From the NCBI RefSeq assembly GCF_014646515.1, contig NZ_BMNK01000003.1, positions 310,001-374,000 of the forward strand: a stretch of 64,000 bases of DNA, read 5' to 3'. The translations under genes and the position numbers were made by a program. Position 1 is the first letter of the stretch; every line of letters starts with the position of its first letter. Below, piece by piece: positions 20,215 through 28,706 of this stretch. The notes beneath the pieces are model-generated. The model had not been told where the DNA came from and did not search any database. It was given only the letters and a program-made list of their open reading frames with translations. This DNA comes from Nonomuraea glycinis. Lineage in GTDB: Bacteria > Actinomycetota > Actinomycetes > Streptosporangiales > Streptosporangiaceae.

Positions 20215-21462
20215 GTGATTCGCTCGTTGTCAGTCGCGATGGCCGCCCTCCTGGCGGCAGGATGCTCGACGGCGGGCCAAGATGGCGGCAGTGCGACCGG
20301 AGCCAGCGGAACCGGCCCGATCACCTTCGCCACGGGGCGCGACACCACGGCATACCTGCAACCCTTGCTGGATCGCTGGAACCAGGCCCACCCGGCCGAA
20401 AAGGTGACGCTGCTCGAACTACCCGAGGTCGCCGACGAGCAACGCGCTCAGATAGCGGCCAACCTGCAGGCCCACAGCAACCGCTACGACGTGCTCGGAC
20501 TGGACGTCGTATGGACGGCGGAGTTCGCCGACAACGGCTGGATCATCCCCTTGGAGCGCGGGTTGTTCCCGCTCGACAAGTTCCTGCCGCCTGTCGTGGA
20601 CACCGCTATCTATCAGGACAAACTCTGGGCGGTCCCCTATACGAGCAACGCGGGCCTGCTCTACTACCGCACCGATCTGGTGAAGAAGCCGCCGCGCACC
20701 TGGGCGGAACTTCGCCAGCAAGCCCTAGCAATCACGAAAAAGCATGACATCGAGGGTTACGCCGGGCAGTTCCTCGCCTACGAGGGCCTGACCGTCAACT
20801 TCTCCGAGGCTGTGCAGTCGGCGGGCGGGCAGATCCTCAGCCCCGACGGCTCCACGGTGACCCTCGACCCCGCCAAGGCCGCCATCGCGCTGGACTTCCT
20901 CAAGCAGGGCCTGCGCGAGAAGTGGATCCCCGAGGAGGCCTTGGACTACAAGGAGGAGGAGTCCCGCCTGGCCTTCCAGGAAGGCCGGCTCGCCTTCGCC
21001 CGCAACTGGCCGCACGCCTATGGCCCGGCCAGGGTCAGGCTCGGCGACAAGGTGGCGGTGACCAGGCTGCCCGGGCTCAACGGGCCCGGATCCAGCGCGC
21101 TGGGTGGCAGCAATCTCGCCATCAGCGCCTTCTCCAAGCACCAGCACACCGCACAGGAGTTCATCCGCTACTTCACGAGTCTGGAGAACGAGCGCCGCGT
21201 GCTCACCGAAGGGTCCTTCCCGCCGGTGTGGACCGAGCTCTACGACGATCCCGAGCTGATCGAACGCTTTCCGTACCTGCCCGTACTCAAGGAGAGCATT
21301 CTGGCCGCCAAGCCGCGTGCGGCGGGCGCCAACTACAACCAGCTCAGCCTGGTGATCGCCAGCACGGTCGCCAAGGCGCTCAAACCCCAGTCTTCCGAGT
21401 CCGCCGATGATGTGGCGGCCTCGTTGAAAGCCGAACTCGAAGAGATCATCAAAACCCAGTGA
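20215..21462 (+). CDS. Sugar ABC transporter receptor lipoprotein, LpqY/ThuE-like
   Basis: An extracytoplasmic solute-binding lipoprotein of 415 residues. The lipobox L-A-A-G-C lies at the end of a short N-terminal segment when the GTG at 20215 is used; GGAG precedes it by 9 nt, which decides the start over ATGs further upstream. The segment DVLGLDVVWTAEFADNGW strongly resembles the corresponding part of mycobacterial LpqY, the trehalose receptor, and the protein continues as a family 1 binding protein. It is the first of two receptor genes in one operon, 7 bp apart. No cognate ATPase is present; actinomycetes commonly share one MsiK-type ATPase. Trehalose is a reasonable but untested ligand. 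Confidence 0.88.
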   Translation: MIRSLSVAMAALLAAGCSTAGQDGGSATGASGTGPITFATGRDTTAYLQPLLDRWNQAHPAEKVTLLELPEVADEQRAQIAANLQAHSNRYDVLGLDVVWTAEFADNGWIIPLERGLFPLDKFLPPVVDTAIYQDKLWAVPYTSNAGLLYYRTDLVKKPPRTWAELRQQALAITKKHDIEGYAGQFLAYEGLTVNFSEAVQSAGGQILSPDGSTVTLDPAKAAIALDFLKQGLREKWIPEEALDYKEEESRLAFQEGRLAFARNWPHAYGPARVRLGDKVAVTRLPGLNGPGSSALGGSNLAISAFSKHQHTAQEFIRYFTSLENERRVLTEGSFPPVWTELYDDPELIERFPYLPVLKESILAAKPRAAGANYNQLSLVIASTVAKALKPQSSESADDVAASLKAELEEIIKTQ

Positions 21463-21469
21463 GGCAGCA

Positions 21470-22792
21470 ATGCGAAAAGGCAGAGCAGTAGCGATCCTGG
21501 CGGGGTTGGCGGTCGCCGTCACCGCTTGTGGCGGTAACGCGCCGACGACCACCCAGCCGTCGGGAGAGGCGTCGCCCACCCAGGCGGCCGCCAAGACGCT
21601 CGAGGGCGTCTCACTCGAGGTCGCCGCCAAGTGGACCGGTGAGGAGCAGAAGAACTTCGAGCAGGTGCTCAAGGCCTTCTCCGACAAGACCGGCGCCAAG
21701 GTCACCTACGCCTCCACCGGTGAGGACACCGGCGCCTACCTCGGCCCGCGCATCCAGGGCGGCAGCCCGCCCGACGTGGCGATCCTCCCGCAGCCGGGCC
21801 TGGTCCAGCAGTACGCCGACCAGAAGGCGCTCAAGCCGCTCACCGGGGACGTCACCAAGGAGATCGACGCCAACTACACGCCGTACTGGAAGGAGCTGGG
21901 CTCCGCGGACGGCCAGGTCTACGGTGTGCTGATCAAGGCGGCGCACAAGTCGCTGGTGTGGTACCGCTCGGCGGCGTTCGAGGACGCCGGCGTGCAGCCG
22001 CCGACCACCTGGGACGAGCTGATCAAGGCCTCGCAGACCATCGCCGACTCCGGCACTCCGCCCTTCTCCTTCTGTGGCGCCTCGGGCTGGACGCTGACCG
22101 ACCTGTTCGAGAACGTCTACCTCTCGACCGCGGGCCCGGAGAAGTACGACCAGCTCTCCAAGCACGAGATCCCGTGGACCGACGCCAGCGTGGCCACCGC
22201 GCTGGAGAGGATCGCGGACATCACGGGCAAGAAGGAGTTCCTCGCCGAGGGCAACAGCGGCGCGCTGCAGACCGACTTCCCGACCTGTGTGACCAAGGTC
22301 TACGGCCAGGACAAGGCCGCCATGGTCATCGAGGCCGACTTCGTGGCCGTCACCGCCGTCGAGTCGGGCGCGAAGGTCGGCGAGGAGGCCAAGTACTTCC
22401 CGTTCCCGAAGGTCGGCGACACCGCCCCCGTCGTGCTCGGCGGCGACGTCGCGGTGGCCATGAAGGACTCCCCCGGCGCCATGGCGCTGCTGCAGTTCCT
22501 GGCCTCGAAGGAAGGCGGCGAGGTCTGGGCCAAGCTGCCCGGCTACCTGTCCCCCAACAAGAACGTCTCGCCTGACAACTACCCGGACCCGCTGACCAAG
22601 GCCCTCGGCCAGACGATCATCTCCGCCGGCGACGCGGTCCGCTATGACATGTCCGACCTGGCGCCGAGCGCGTTCGGCGGCACCGACGGCAAGGGCGAGT
22701 GGAAGGTTCTGCAGGACTTCCTGCGCAAGCCGACCGACATCAAGGGCGCCCAGGAGGCGCTCGAAGCCGAGGCCAAGAAGGCCTGGAAGTAA
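21470..22792 (+). CDS. Alpha-glucoside-type ABC transporter receptor lipoprotein
   Basis: A second extracytoplasmic solute-binding lipoprotein, 440 residues, with signal peptide and lipobox V-T-A-C around residue 20 and a threonine/alanine-rich linker (residues 23-43). The mature part has the family 1 carbohydrate-binding pattern (PPDVAILPQPGLVQQYA, then KSLVWYRSAAFEDAGVQPPTTWDEL) and resembles AglE-like receptors for alpha-glucosides. It is distinct from the receptor 7 bp upstream and immediately precedes the permease genes, so it is probably the primary partner of this channel. Ligand specificity is not readable from the sequence. Confidence 0.88.
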   Translation: MRKGRAVAILAGLAVAVTACGGNAPTTTQPSGEASPTQAAAKTLEGVSLEVAAKWTGEEQKNFEQVLKAFSDKTGAKVTYASTGEDTGAYLGPRIQGGSPPDVAILPQPGLVQQYADQKALKPLTGDVTKEIDANYTPYWKELGSADGQVYGVLIKAAHKSLVWYRSAAFEDAGVQPPTTWDELIKASQTIADSGTPPFSFCGASGWTLTDLFENVYLSTAGPEKYDQLSKHEIPWTDASVATALERIADITGKKEFLAEGNSGALQTDFPTCVTKVYGQDKAAMVIEADFVAVTAVESGAKVGEEAKYFPFPKVGDTAPVVLGGDVAVAMKDSPGAMALLQFLASKEGGEVWAKLPGYLSPNKNVSPDNYPDPLTKALGQTIISAGDAVRYDMSDLAPSAFGGTDGKGEWKVLQDFLRKPTDIKGAQEALEAEAKKAWK

Positions 22793-22805
22793 AGAGGGTA
22801 AGGCC

Positions 22806-24185
22806 GTGACCGAAAGGTTGGACGGCCCGCAGGCCCCGCCCGAGGAAACCTCGGGCGGGCCCGCCTCGGGACCCGCTGATACCCCCCGTAAGCAACGACG
22901 CCTCGGCCCATCCCCGATGATGGCCGTCGCCTTCCTGCTTCCCGCCGCCCTGCTGCTGGGAATCTGGGTGGTCTATCCGATCGTCTACTCCATCTTCCGC
23001 AGCCTGTTCGACGCGCCCGGTGACGGGTTCGTCGGGCTCGGCAACTATGTGACGATCTTCACCGATGACGGCATGCTCAAGACCATCCGGAACAACCTCA
23101 TCTGGGTGGTCGCCGCGCCGATCATGGTCACCGCACTGGGTCTGATCTTCGCGGTCATGACCGAGCGCATCAAGTGGGCGACCGCGTTCAAGCTGATCGT
23201 CTTCATGCCGATGGCCGTCTCCCTGATGGCCGCCGGCGTGATCTTCCGCCTCGTGTACGACGAGGACCCGGACAAGGGCGTGGCCAACGCCATCCTGACC
23301 ACCGTGCACGACACGTTCTCCTCCTCCCAGGGCTACCCGGGCGCCCGGCCGCGTGAGGGCGACCAGTCCGCGGTCGCCGCGGGCGACGACGGCGCGGTCG
23401 TCACCAAGCAGCCGGCGCAGGCCGGCCAGCCGGTGCTGATCCCGATCGTCGGCGTCAAGCCGGAGTTCATGCCGGCCGCGGCTCAGCCCGCCGCCGCCGT
23501 CACGGGCGGCGACGAGCTCTCCGGCACCGTCTGGTTCGACTTCACCCCCGGCGGCGGCGGCGTGAGCGGCGCCGTGGACACCACCGAGAAGGGGCTGCCC
23601 GGCATGACCGTGGAAGCGGTCAGCAACGGCCAGGTGGCGGGCACCGCCACCACGGCCGAGGACGGCTCCTTCCGCTTCGAGGGCCTGCCCGCGGGCTCCT
23701 ATGTCGTACGACTACCGCAGGCGAACTTCGAGGGCGCCTACAACGGCCTGACCTGGCTGGGCCCGACGCTCATCACACCGGCGATCATCGGTGCGTTCAT
23801 CTGGGTCTGGGCCGGCTTCGCCATGGTGCTGATCGCGGCGGGGCTGGCGGCCATCCCGCGTGATTCGCTGGAGGCCGCCCGCATCGACGGCGCCACGGAA
23901 TGGCAGGTGTTCAGACGCATCACCGTGCCGTTGCTCTCACCGGTGCTGCTCGTCGTCTTCGTCACGATGATCATCAATACGCTGAAGGTGTTCGACCTGG
24001 TGTTCATCATCGCGCCGGCGTCGGTCCAGCCGGAGGCGAACGTGGTCGCGCTGGAGATGTGGCGCGTGGCGTTCGGCGGCGGGAACAACCAGGGGCTCGG
24101 CAGCGCGCTGGCCATCTTCCTGCTCATTCTGGTCCTGCCCTTCATGATCATGAACATTCGCAGGTTCAGGAGGGAAGACACATGA
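22806..24185 (+). CDS. Sugar ABC transporter permease with inserted extracellular domain
   Basis: A 459-residue inner-membrane permease, about 150 longer than usual. The normal MalF-like helices are found at about 38-66, 96-118 and 126-150, then 322-350 and onwards, with the cytoplasmic EAA loop SLEAARIDGATEWQVFRR (354-371) that docks the ATPase. Residues about 150-320 are inserted: a linker rich in A, Q and P, then a beta-rich domain (238-303, ending TTAEDGSFRFEGLPAGSYVVRLP) of the carboxypeptidase-regulatory/SdrD-B type. By position it lies outside the membrane. E. coli MalF has a functionally comparable P2 loop that touches MalE. GTG start overlaps nothing; it follows the receptor by 13 bp. 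Confidence 0.9.
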   Translation: MTERLDGPQAPPEETSGGPASGPADTPRKQRRLGPSPMMAVAFLLPAALLLGIWVVYPIVYSIFRSLFDAPGDGFVGLGNYVTIFTDDGMLKTIRNNLIWVVAAPIMVTALGLIFAVMTERIKWATAFKLIVFMPMAVSLMAAGVIFRLVYDEDPDKGVANAILTTVHDTFSSSQGYPGARPREGDQSAVAAGDDGAVVTKQPAQAGQPVLIPIVGVKPEFMPAAAQPAAAVTGGDELSGTVWFDFTPGGGGVSGAVDTTEKGLPGMTVEAVSNGQVAGTATTAEDGSFRFEGLPAGSYVVRLPQANFEGAYNGLTWLGPTLITPAIIGAFIWVWAGFAMVLIAAGLAAIPRDSLEAARIDGATEWQVFRRITVPLLSPVLLVVFVTMIINTLKVFDLVFIIAPASVQPEANVVALEMWRVAFGGGNNQGLGSALAIFLLILVLPFMIMNIRRFRREDT

Positions 24186-25081
24186 CGACCGCGACGGCCC
24201 CGGCTCCCGCGCCGACGCACGCGGGAGCGCCACAGAGAGGCCTGGTCGGCCGGATCGTCGACCGTCTGGGCGGCGGCGCCCTCCAGGTCGTGATGGTGCT
24301 GCTCGGCCTGTTCTGGCTGGTGCCCACACTCGGCCTCCTGGTGGTCTCGCTGCGCACACCGGAGGTCAACGCCGCCGAGGGCTGGTGGACGATCTTCACC
24401 AAGCCGGCCGAGATCACCTTCGAGAGCTACAGCAGCCTGCTGGCCAGTGGCTTCACCGCGTCCTTCTGGAACACGGTGGCGATCACGGTGCCGACCACCG
24501 TCCTGGTGATCGGGATCGCCGCGATGGCGGCCTACGCGTTCGCCTGGATGGACTTCAAGGGCCGCGACACGCTCTTCCTGATCGTGGTCGGGCTGCTCAT
24601 CGTGCCGATCCAAATCGCGCTCATCCCGGTGGCCGTGATCTACGGAGGCGTCGGGATCTTCGGCACGATCCCGGGCGTGGTGCTGTTCCACGTCGCCTTC
24701 GGGCTGCCGTTCGCGATCTTCCTGCTCCGTAACTTCTTCGTCGGCATCCCGTCCTCGCTGCTGGAGGCGGCGCGGATGGACGGCGCGCCGGAGTGGAAGA
24801 TCTTCGTTCAGATCGTGTTCCCGCTGGGCAAGCCCGCCATCGCCTCGCTGGGGATCTTCCAGTTCCTCTGGGTCTGGAACGACATGCTCATCGCTCTGGT
24901 CTTCGCCAACACCGAGAGCCAGCCGATGACCAAGGCCCTGCAGTCTCAGATGCGGCAGTTCGGCACCAACATCGACATCCTGTCGTCCGGTGCCTTCATG
25001 TCACTGATCATCCCGCTGATTCTGTTCTTCGCCTTCCAGCGCTACTTCGTCCAGGGCATGATGGCCGGCTCTGTCAAGTAG
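24182..25081 (+). CDS. Sugar ABC transporter permease, MalG-like
   Basis: A 299-residue permease with six predicted membrane helices and the EAA motif SLLEAARMDGAPEWKIFVQIVFPL (the central residues about 196-212). It pairs with the upstream, longer permease to form the heterodimeric channel. The ATG overlaps the upstream stop as ATGA. The operon ends here at a strong hairpin. The usual ATP-binding subunit is absent from the operon. Confidence 0.94.
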   Translation: MTTATAPAPAPTHAGAPQRGLVGRIVDRLGGGALQVVMVLLGLFWLVPTLGLLVVSLRTPEVNAAEGWWTIFTKPAEITFESYSSLLASGFTASFWNTVAITVPTTVLVIGIAAMAAYAFAWMDFKGRDTLFLIVVGLLIVPIQIALIPVAVIYGGVGIFGTIPGVVLFHVAFGLPFAIFLLRNFFVGIPSSLLEAARMDGAPEWKIFVQIVFPLGKPAIASLGIFQFLWVWNDMLIALVFANTESQPMTKALQSQMRQFGTNIDILSSGAFMSLIIPLILFFAFQRYFVQGMMAGSVK

Positions 25082-25086
25082 CCCCT

Positions 25087-25129
25087 GTGGGCGCCCGCTT
25101 CCCCCGGGGGCGCGGGCGCCCACCTTTAT
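25087..25129 (+). terminator. Strong hairpin terminator of the importer operon
   Basis: A perfect 12-bp stem, GTGGGCGCCCGC (25087-25098) with GCGGGCGCCCAC (25112-25123), around a 13-nt loop, begins 6 nt after the permease stop and is followed by CTTTAT. Confidence 0.85.
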
Positions 25130-25187
25130 GATCATTCTCCCCTGTTCGGTACGCATGCCGTACCAGAGCTGACTAAGCTCACCGGCC

Positions 25188-25865
25188 ATGACCGGTCGTC
25201 CCCTGAACGAAGTCGTCGAAGCCGGATGGGCCGAGGCTCTCGCGCCCGTGTCCGAGCGGATCTCCCAGATGGGCGAGTTCCTGCGCAAGGAAATCGCCGA
25301 AGGCAGGCAGTACCTCCCTGCGGGCGCACATGTGCTGCGCGCCTTCAACCAGCCCTTCGACGAGGTGAAGGTGCTGATCGTGGGCCAGGATCCTTATCCC
25401 ACGCCGGGCCACCCGATCGGCCTGTCGTTCTCCGTCGCCGCCGACGTGCGGCCGCTGCCGGGCAGCCTGCTCAACATCTACAAGGAGATGGAGAGCGACC
25501 TCGGCCTCCCCCGGCCGGCCAACGGCGACCTCACGCCCTGGGCCGAGCAGGGCGTGCTGCTGCTCAACAGGGTGCTGACCGTGATGCCGGGCAAGCCCGC
25601 CTCACACCGCGGCAAGGGCTGGGAAGAGGTCACCGAGCAGGCCATCCGCGCCCTCGTGGCCCGCGACAAGCCGATGGTGGCGATCCTGTGGGGGCGCGAC
25701 GCGCGCAACCTCGCGCCGATGCTCGGCCAGGTGCCGCGCATCGAGTCGGCCCATCCGTCGCCGCTGTCGGCCCGCAACGGCTTCTTCGGCTCCCAGCCGT
25801 TCAGTCGCGCCAATCACCTTCTCGTCCAGCAAGGCGCGGCTCCTGTGGAGTGGAAGCTGCCCTAG
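25188..25865 (+). CDS. ung: Uracil-DNA glycosylase
   Basis: Removes uracil from DNA to start base-excision repair. The 225-residue family 1 enzyme has the catalytic water-activating motif [10 protein letters not shown] (about 66-75, with the catalytic aspartate) and the HPSPLSA minor-groove loop (about 189-195). The ATG is the first in-frame start of the conserved region. It stands alone, 64 bp after the importer terminator, and is followed 10 bp later by a small acidic protein gene that may be co-transcribed. Confidence 0.97.
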   Translation: MTGRPLNEVVEAGWAEALAPVSERISQMGEFLRKEIAEGRQYLPAGAHVLRAFNQPFDEVKVLIVGQDPYPTPGHPIGLSFSVAADVRPLPGSLLNIYKEMESDLGLPRPANGDLTPWAEQGVLLLNRVLTVMPGKPASHRGKGWEEVTEQAIRALVARDKPMVAILWGRDARNLAPMLGQVPRIESAHPSPLSARNGFFGSQPFSRANHLLVQQGAAPVEWKLP

Positions 25866-25875
25866 GCTCGTCGCC

Positions 25876-26199
25876 ATGAGTGATGCACAGAAGTTCCTAC
25901 GCCTCACGGTCGAGCTGACCGTCGAAGTGCTCGACGTTGACGCCCTCCAGGCCGCGGCACTGGCCGAGATCCGGCACCCCGATGCCGAGCTCACCGACGA
26001 GGAGCGCGCCGAGCAGGCGGAGCTGGTCTCCGCCGACGAGACCGGCGCCTCCGCGCTGCAGTGGCTGATCGAGCCCGAGCATGTGCTGCAGCTCGTCGAG
26101 CACATCGACGAGATCGAGCCGCGCGAGGCCGTGCTCGGGGTCGAGCCCTCCGATGGTCCTAGCGAAGAAGAGGAAGAGGAAGAGCACATCCACGATTGA
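25876..26199 (+). CDS. Conserved small acidic protein
   Basis: A 107-residue, strongly acidic protein without signal peptide or membrane segment. It begins with a beta-like LRLTVELTVEVLD stretch, has a helical EEERAEQAE-like centre, and ends with a run of glutamates and H-I-H-D. The ATG has no obvious strong ribosome-binding site, and translation may be coupled to ung 10 bp upstream. I do not recognise its function; codon use and composition look coding, and it does not overlap another gene. Confidence 0.7.
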   Translation: MSDAQKFLRLTVELTVEVLDVDALQAAALAEIRHPDAELTDEERAEQAELVSADETGASALQWLIEPEHVLQLVEHIDEIEPREAVLGVEPSDGPSEEEEEEEHIHD

Positions 26200-26363
26200 C
26201 CGGTCCGCGCGCGTTGTGGCGCCGGCCCGGTCACCCGCCGAGGCTGAGCGGGCCGGGGATGTCGGCGTCGTCACCCGACTCCCCGGGACCGGACCCTCTT
26301 GCCGTGGAGCCTCTCGCCACGGGCCCTCTGGCCGTGGAGCATCTCGCCCCGGAGGCCGGCCGT

Positions 26364-26469
26364 ACCGGAGCTGACCTAGGCCACCCGTACCGGAGCTGAG
26401 CGAGGTCGGCCGTACACCGGAGCTGAGCGAGGTCGGCCGTACACCGGAGCTGAGCGAGGTCGGTCGGCG
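26364..26469. repeat. 27-bp tandem repeat (coding frame PELSEVGRT)
   Basis: Units beginning ACCGGAGCTGA start at 26364, 26389, 26416 and 26443; the last two spacings are exactly 27 bp, the first is 25. Read in the frame of the small gene that follows, the unit encodes PELSEVGRT, but the first start codon in that frame lies after the array. A stop (26372-26374) closes the frame upstream. The rest of 26200-26363 shows no gene. Confidence 0.85.
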
Positions 26470-26470
26470 G

Positions 26471-26626
26471 GTGCTCGCTAGGATCGAAGATCTTCAGGGC
26501 CAGCTGAGTGCCGCCGGCCTCGCGCAGCCGACCGCCGATGAGCAGGAGCGGCTCGGGCAGCGGCTCCTGGCCTTGCTGGTCGGCGCGGACGGTCCGTGCC
26601 GGGAGCCTCAAGGGGGCGCATCGTGA
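26471..26626 (+). CDS. Small protein upstream of thiamine-binding protein
   Basis: A 51-codon reading frame from GTG 26471 ([17 protein letters not shown]). Its TGA overlaps the GTG of the thiamine-binding gene as GTGA, the overlap style of the real operons in this window, and the sequence is an amphipathic helix-like stretch with typical high-GC coding third positions. The frame continues in the repeat array upstream, which encodes PELSEVG units, so an ancestor may have been longer. Function unknown. Confidence 0.5.
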   Translation: MLARIEDLQGQLSAAGLAQPTADEQERLGQRLLALLVGADGPCREPQGGAS

Positions 26627-26913
26627 TCGTGGCATTCTCCATCACCCCGCTCGGCGTCGGCGAAGGCGTCGCCGAGCCCGTCGCCCGGGCCGTCAAGGTC
26701 GTACGTGAGAGCGGCCTGCCCAACCACACCGACGCCATGTTCACCACGATCGAGGGTGACTGGGATGAGGTGATGGGGGTGATCAAGAACGCCGTGGACG
26801 CCGTGGCCGAGGTGGCGCCCCGCGTGGGGCTGGTGCTCAAGGCCGACATGCGCTCCGGGGTCACGGACGGCATGACGAGCAAGGTCGAGTCACTGGAGCG
26901 CCACCTGAGCTGA
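26623..26913 (+). CDS. MTH1187/YqgV-type thiamine-binding protein
   Basis: A 96-residue protein of the MTH1187 (DUF77) family, ferredoxin-like fold, whose members bind thiamine or hydroxymethylpyrimidine-like ligands. Matching features are the start [13 protein letters not shown], the central [18 protein letters not shown] and the conserved ending DMRSG...KV. The GTG 26623 gives the family-like N-terminus and overlaps the small gene upstream. It is the last gene before a cluster of repeated operator-like motifs. Confidence 0.88.
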   Translation: MIVAFSITPLGVGEGVAEPVARAVKVVRESGLPNHTDAMFTTIEGDWDEVMGVIKNAVDAVAEVAPRVGLVLKADMRSGVTDGMTSKVESLERHLS

Positions 26914-26942
26914 GCGACGCCTCCTCTCTCCCATCTCCTATA

Positions 26943-27027
26943 ACGCGATATGTCGTGAATCAAGACGCGATATGTCTTGACCGTCTGCTGAGACGCGACA
27001 TATCGTTTCTTCGTCAACGCGATATTA
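26943..27027. promoter_or_regulatory. Fourfold operator-like motif ACGCGATATGTC
   Basis: ACGCGATATGTC occurs at 26943 and 26965, a related site containing the inverse CGACATATCG at about 26996-27005, and a truncated ACGCGATATT at 27017. The region is unusually A/T-rich for this genome and lies directly upstream of the FAD monooxygenase. The spacing of the first two (22 bp) is two helical turns. Operators of this GATAT type are common for PadR- and TetR-like regulators, but no such regulator gene is adjacent. Confidence 0.6.
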
Positions 27028-27046
27028 CGCGTACCGGAGGTAGGAG

Positions 27047-28642
27047 ATGCAGAGACACCAGCGAGTGCCCGTGCTCGTCGTAGGCGGCGGTTACGCGGGG
27101 TTGAGCGCGGCGATGATGCTGGCCTGGCGCAAGGTGCCCGTCATGCTGGTCGAACGGCATGCCGGCACGGCGATCCAGCCCAAGGCGTTCGGCGTGGGGC
27201 CGCGGGCCGTCGAGCTGATGCGGCCGGTCCCCGGCCTCGAGCGGACGCTGAGCGAGATCTGGGCGGGCATCGGCGACACCATGCGCATCGCCATCGCCAC
27301 CGACCTGAGCGACCCGAACCCTCAGATGATCATCAGCGATGAGAAGGAGGCGTTCGCCTTCCTCGCCGACGCGACACCCGCCGCGCAGGTCGGCGCGCCG
27401 CAGGCCGAGGTGGAGCGCGTGTTGCGCGCCAAGGCGGAGGAGCTCGGCGCCGACCTCCGCTTCTCCACCGAGCTGATCTCCCTTGAGCAGGACGGCGACG
27501 GCGTGACCGTGATGATCCGCGCCGGCGGCGAGGACACCCTTGTGCGGGCCGACTACGTGGTGGCCGCCGACGGCTTTCGAAGCCCGCTGCGCCAGGCCCT
27601 CGGCATCCCGGTCGAGGGGAAGGGTGAGCTGGGGGAGATCTGCTCGATCATGTTCGACGCCGACCTGTCCGGGCTGGTGCGCGAGCGCGAGGTCACGCTC
27701 TGGTACCTGCAGAACGACGCCTTCACCGGAGTGATCGTGACCGGCACCGGGGTGGGTGCGCATGTCCTGGGCGTCAACTACTCGCCCACGGCGGGCCAGA
27801 ACGAGGACGACTTCACCCCGGAGCGCTGCGCCGAGCTGGTCCGGCTGGCCGTCGGCGTCCCGGACCTGGACGTACGGGTCCTCGACAAGACCAGTTTCGC
27901 CATGGCGCACATTCTCGCCGAGCGTTACCGCGAAGGCCGGGTGTTCCTGGCCGGCGACGCCGCCCACACCATGCCGCCGACAGGCGGGCAGGGCGGCAGC
28001 ACCGCGCTCCAGGACGGCTGCGACCTGGCCTGGCGCCTCTGGCTGGTGGTCACCGGTCAGGCCGGCCCGGACTTTCTTGACACCTACGACGCCGAACGCC
28101 GCCCGATCGGCGTCCTCACGGCCGACGCCCAACTGGCGAACCTGGGACAGCGCATGCCCCCGTCCGTCCGCATCGGCTACCCGGAGCCCCTCGAAGACCC
28201 CCTGCGGGCGATGCTCGGCTGCCGCTGTCACTCCACCGCGATCATCGACGAAGCCGGCGACGACGGGTCCCTGCTGGAGGACTCCCTGAACCCGGTGGGC
28301 CGCCCGGGCAGCCGAGCCCCGCACCTGCCGCTCGACCGGGAGGGTCAGCGGATCTCCGCCATCGACCTGTACGGCTCGGAGTTCGTCCTGCTGGCAGATC
28401 GGCAGTCGTGGGCGGAGTCGGGCCGCCTGGTGGCGGAGCGGCTGGGCGTACGGCTTCGGACGATCGTGCTCGGCGCGGAGGTGGTGGACGTCGAGGGGCG
28501 CTGGCGGGAGCGCTACGGCGTCGGTGAGGGCGGCGCCGTGCTGGTCCGCCCCGACGGCTACATCGCCTGGCGCTCCCCGGCACCGGACGCCGCCCCGGCG
28601 GACACCCTGGAGAGGGTGCTGCGGCAGATCCTCAGCCGCTGA
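27047..28642 (+). CDS. FAD-dependent monooxygenase, aromatic hydroxylase type
   Basis: A 531-residue flavoprotein of the PheA/TfdB group (p-hydroxybenzoate-hydroxylase fold), which inserts an oxygen atom in an aromatic or polyketide substrate using NAD(P)H. The FAD-binding GGGYAGLSAA is at 13-22, the second FAD motif GRVFLAGDAAHTMPPTGGQG lies near residue 305, and the last 140 residues form the thioredoxin-like C-terminal domain of the family. ATG has GGAGG upstream. It is followed 64 bp later by an HxlR-peroxiredoxin fusion and preceded by repeated operator motifs, suggesting inducible expression. The natural substrate is unknown. Confidence 0.92.
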   Translation: MQRHQRVPVLVVGGGYAGLSAAMMLAWRKVPVMLVERHAGTAIQPKAFGVGPRAVELMRPVPGLERTLSEIWAGIGDTMRIAIATDLSDPNPQMIISDEKEAFAFLADATPAAQVGAPQAEVERVLRAKAEELGADLRFSTELISLEQDGDGVTVMIRAGGEDTLVRADYVVAADGFRSPLRQALGIPVEGKGELGEICSIMFDADLSGLVREREVTLWYLQNDAFTGVIVTGTGVGAHVLGVNYSPTAGQNEDDFTPERCAELVRLAVGVPDLDVRVLDKTSFAMAHILAERYREGRVFLAGDAAHTMPPTGGQGGSTALQDGCDLAWRLWLVVTGQAGPDFLDTYDAERRPIGVLTADAQLANLGQRMPPSVRIGYPEPLEDPLRAMLGCRCHSTAIIDEAGDDGSLLEDSLNPVGRPGSRAPHLPLDREGQRISAIDLYGSEFVLLADRQSWAESGRLVAERLGVRLRTIVLGAEVVDVEGRWRERYGVGEGGAVLVRPDGYIAWRSPAPDAAPADTLERVLRQILSR

Positions 28643-28667
28643 CACCTGACGCTCCCGGCTGGTCAAT

Positions 28668-28688
28668 TAAGTTCCCAAAAGAGACTTA
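28668..28688. promoter_or_regulatory. Inverted repeat upstream of the HxlR fusion gene
   Basis: TAAGT (28668-28672) and ACTTA (28684-28688), separated by 11 bp, lie 19 bp before the ATG. This is the position and rough geometry of an autoregulatory HxlR operator. Confidence 0.35.
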
Positions 28689-28706
28689 TCCGGATATATT
28701 CGCCAG

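Noticed and set aside
22644..22805. Earlier start for the first sugar permease
   Set aside because: The stretch overlaps the receptor gene in another frame and is arginine-rich; GTG 22806 gives the typical permease N-terminus.
26364..26469. Possible CRISPR array or iteron-type origin
   Set aside because: No spacers, no replication gene and only a few units; it encodes a nonapeptide repeat.
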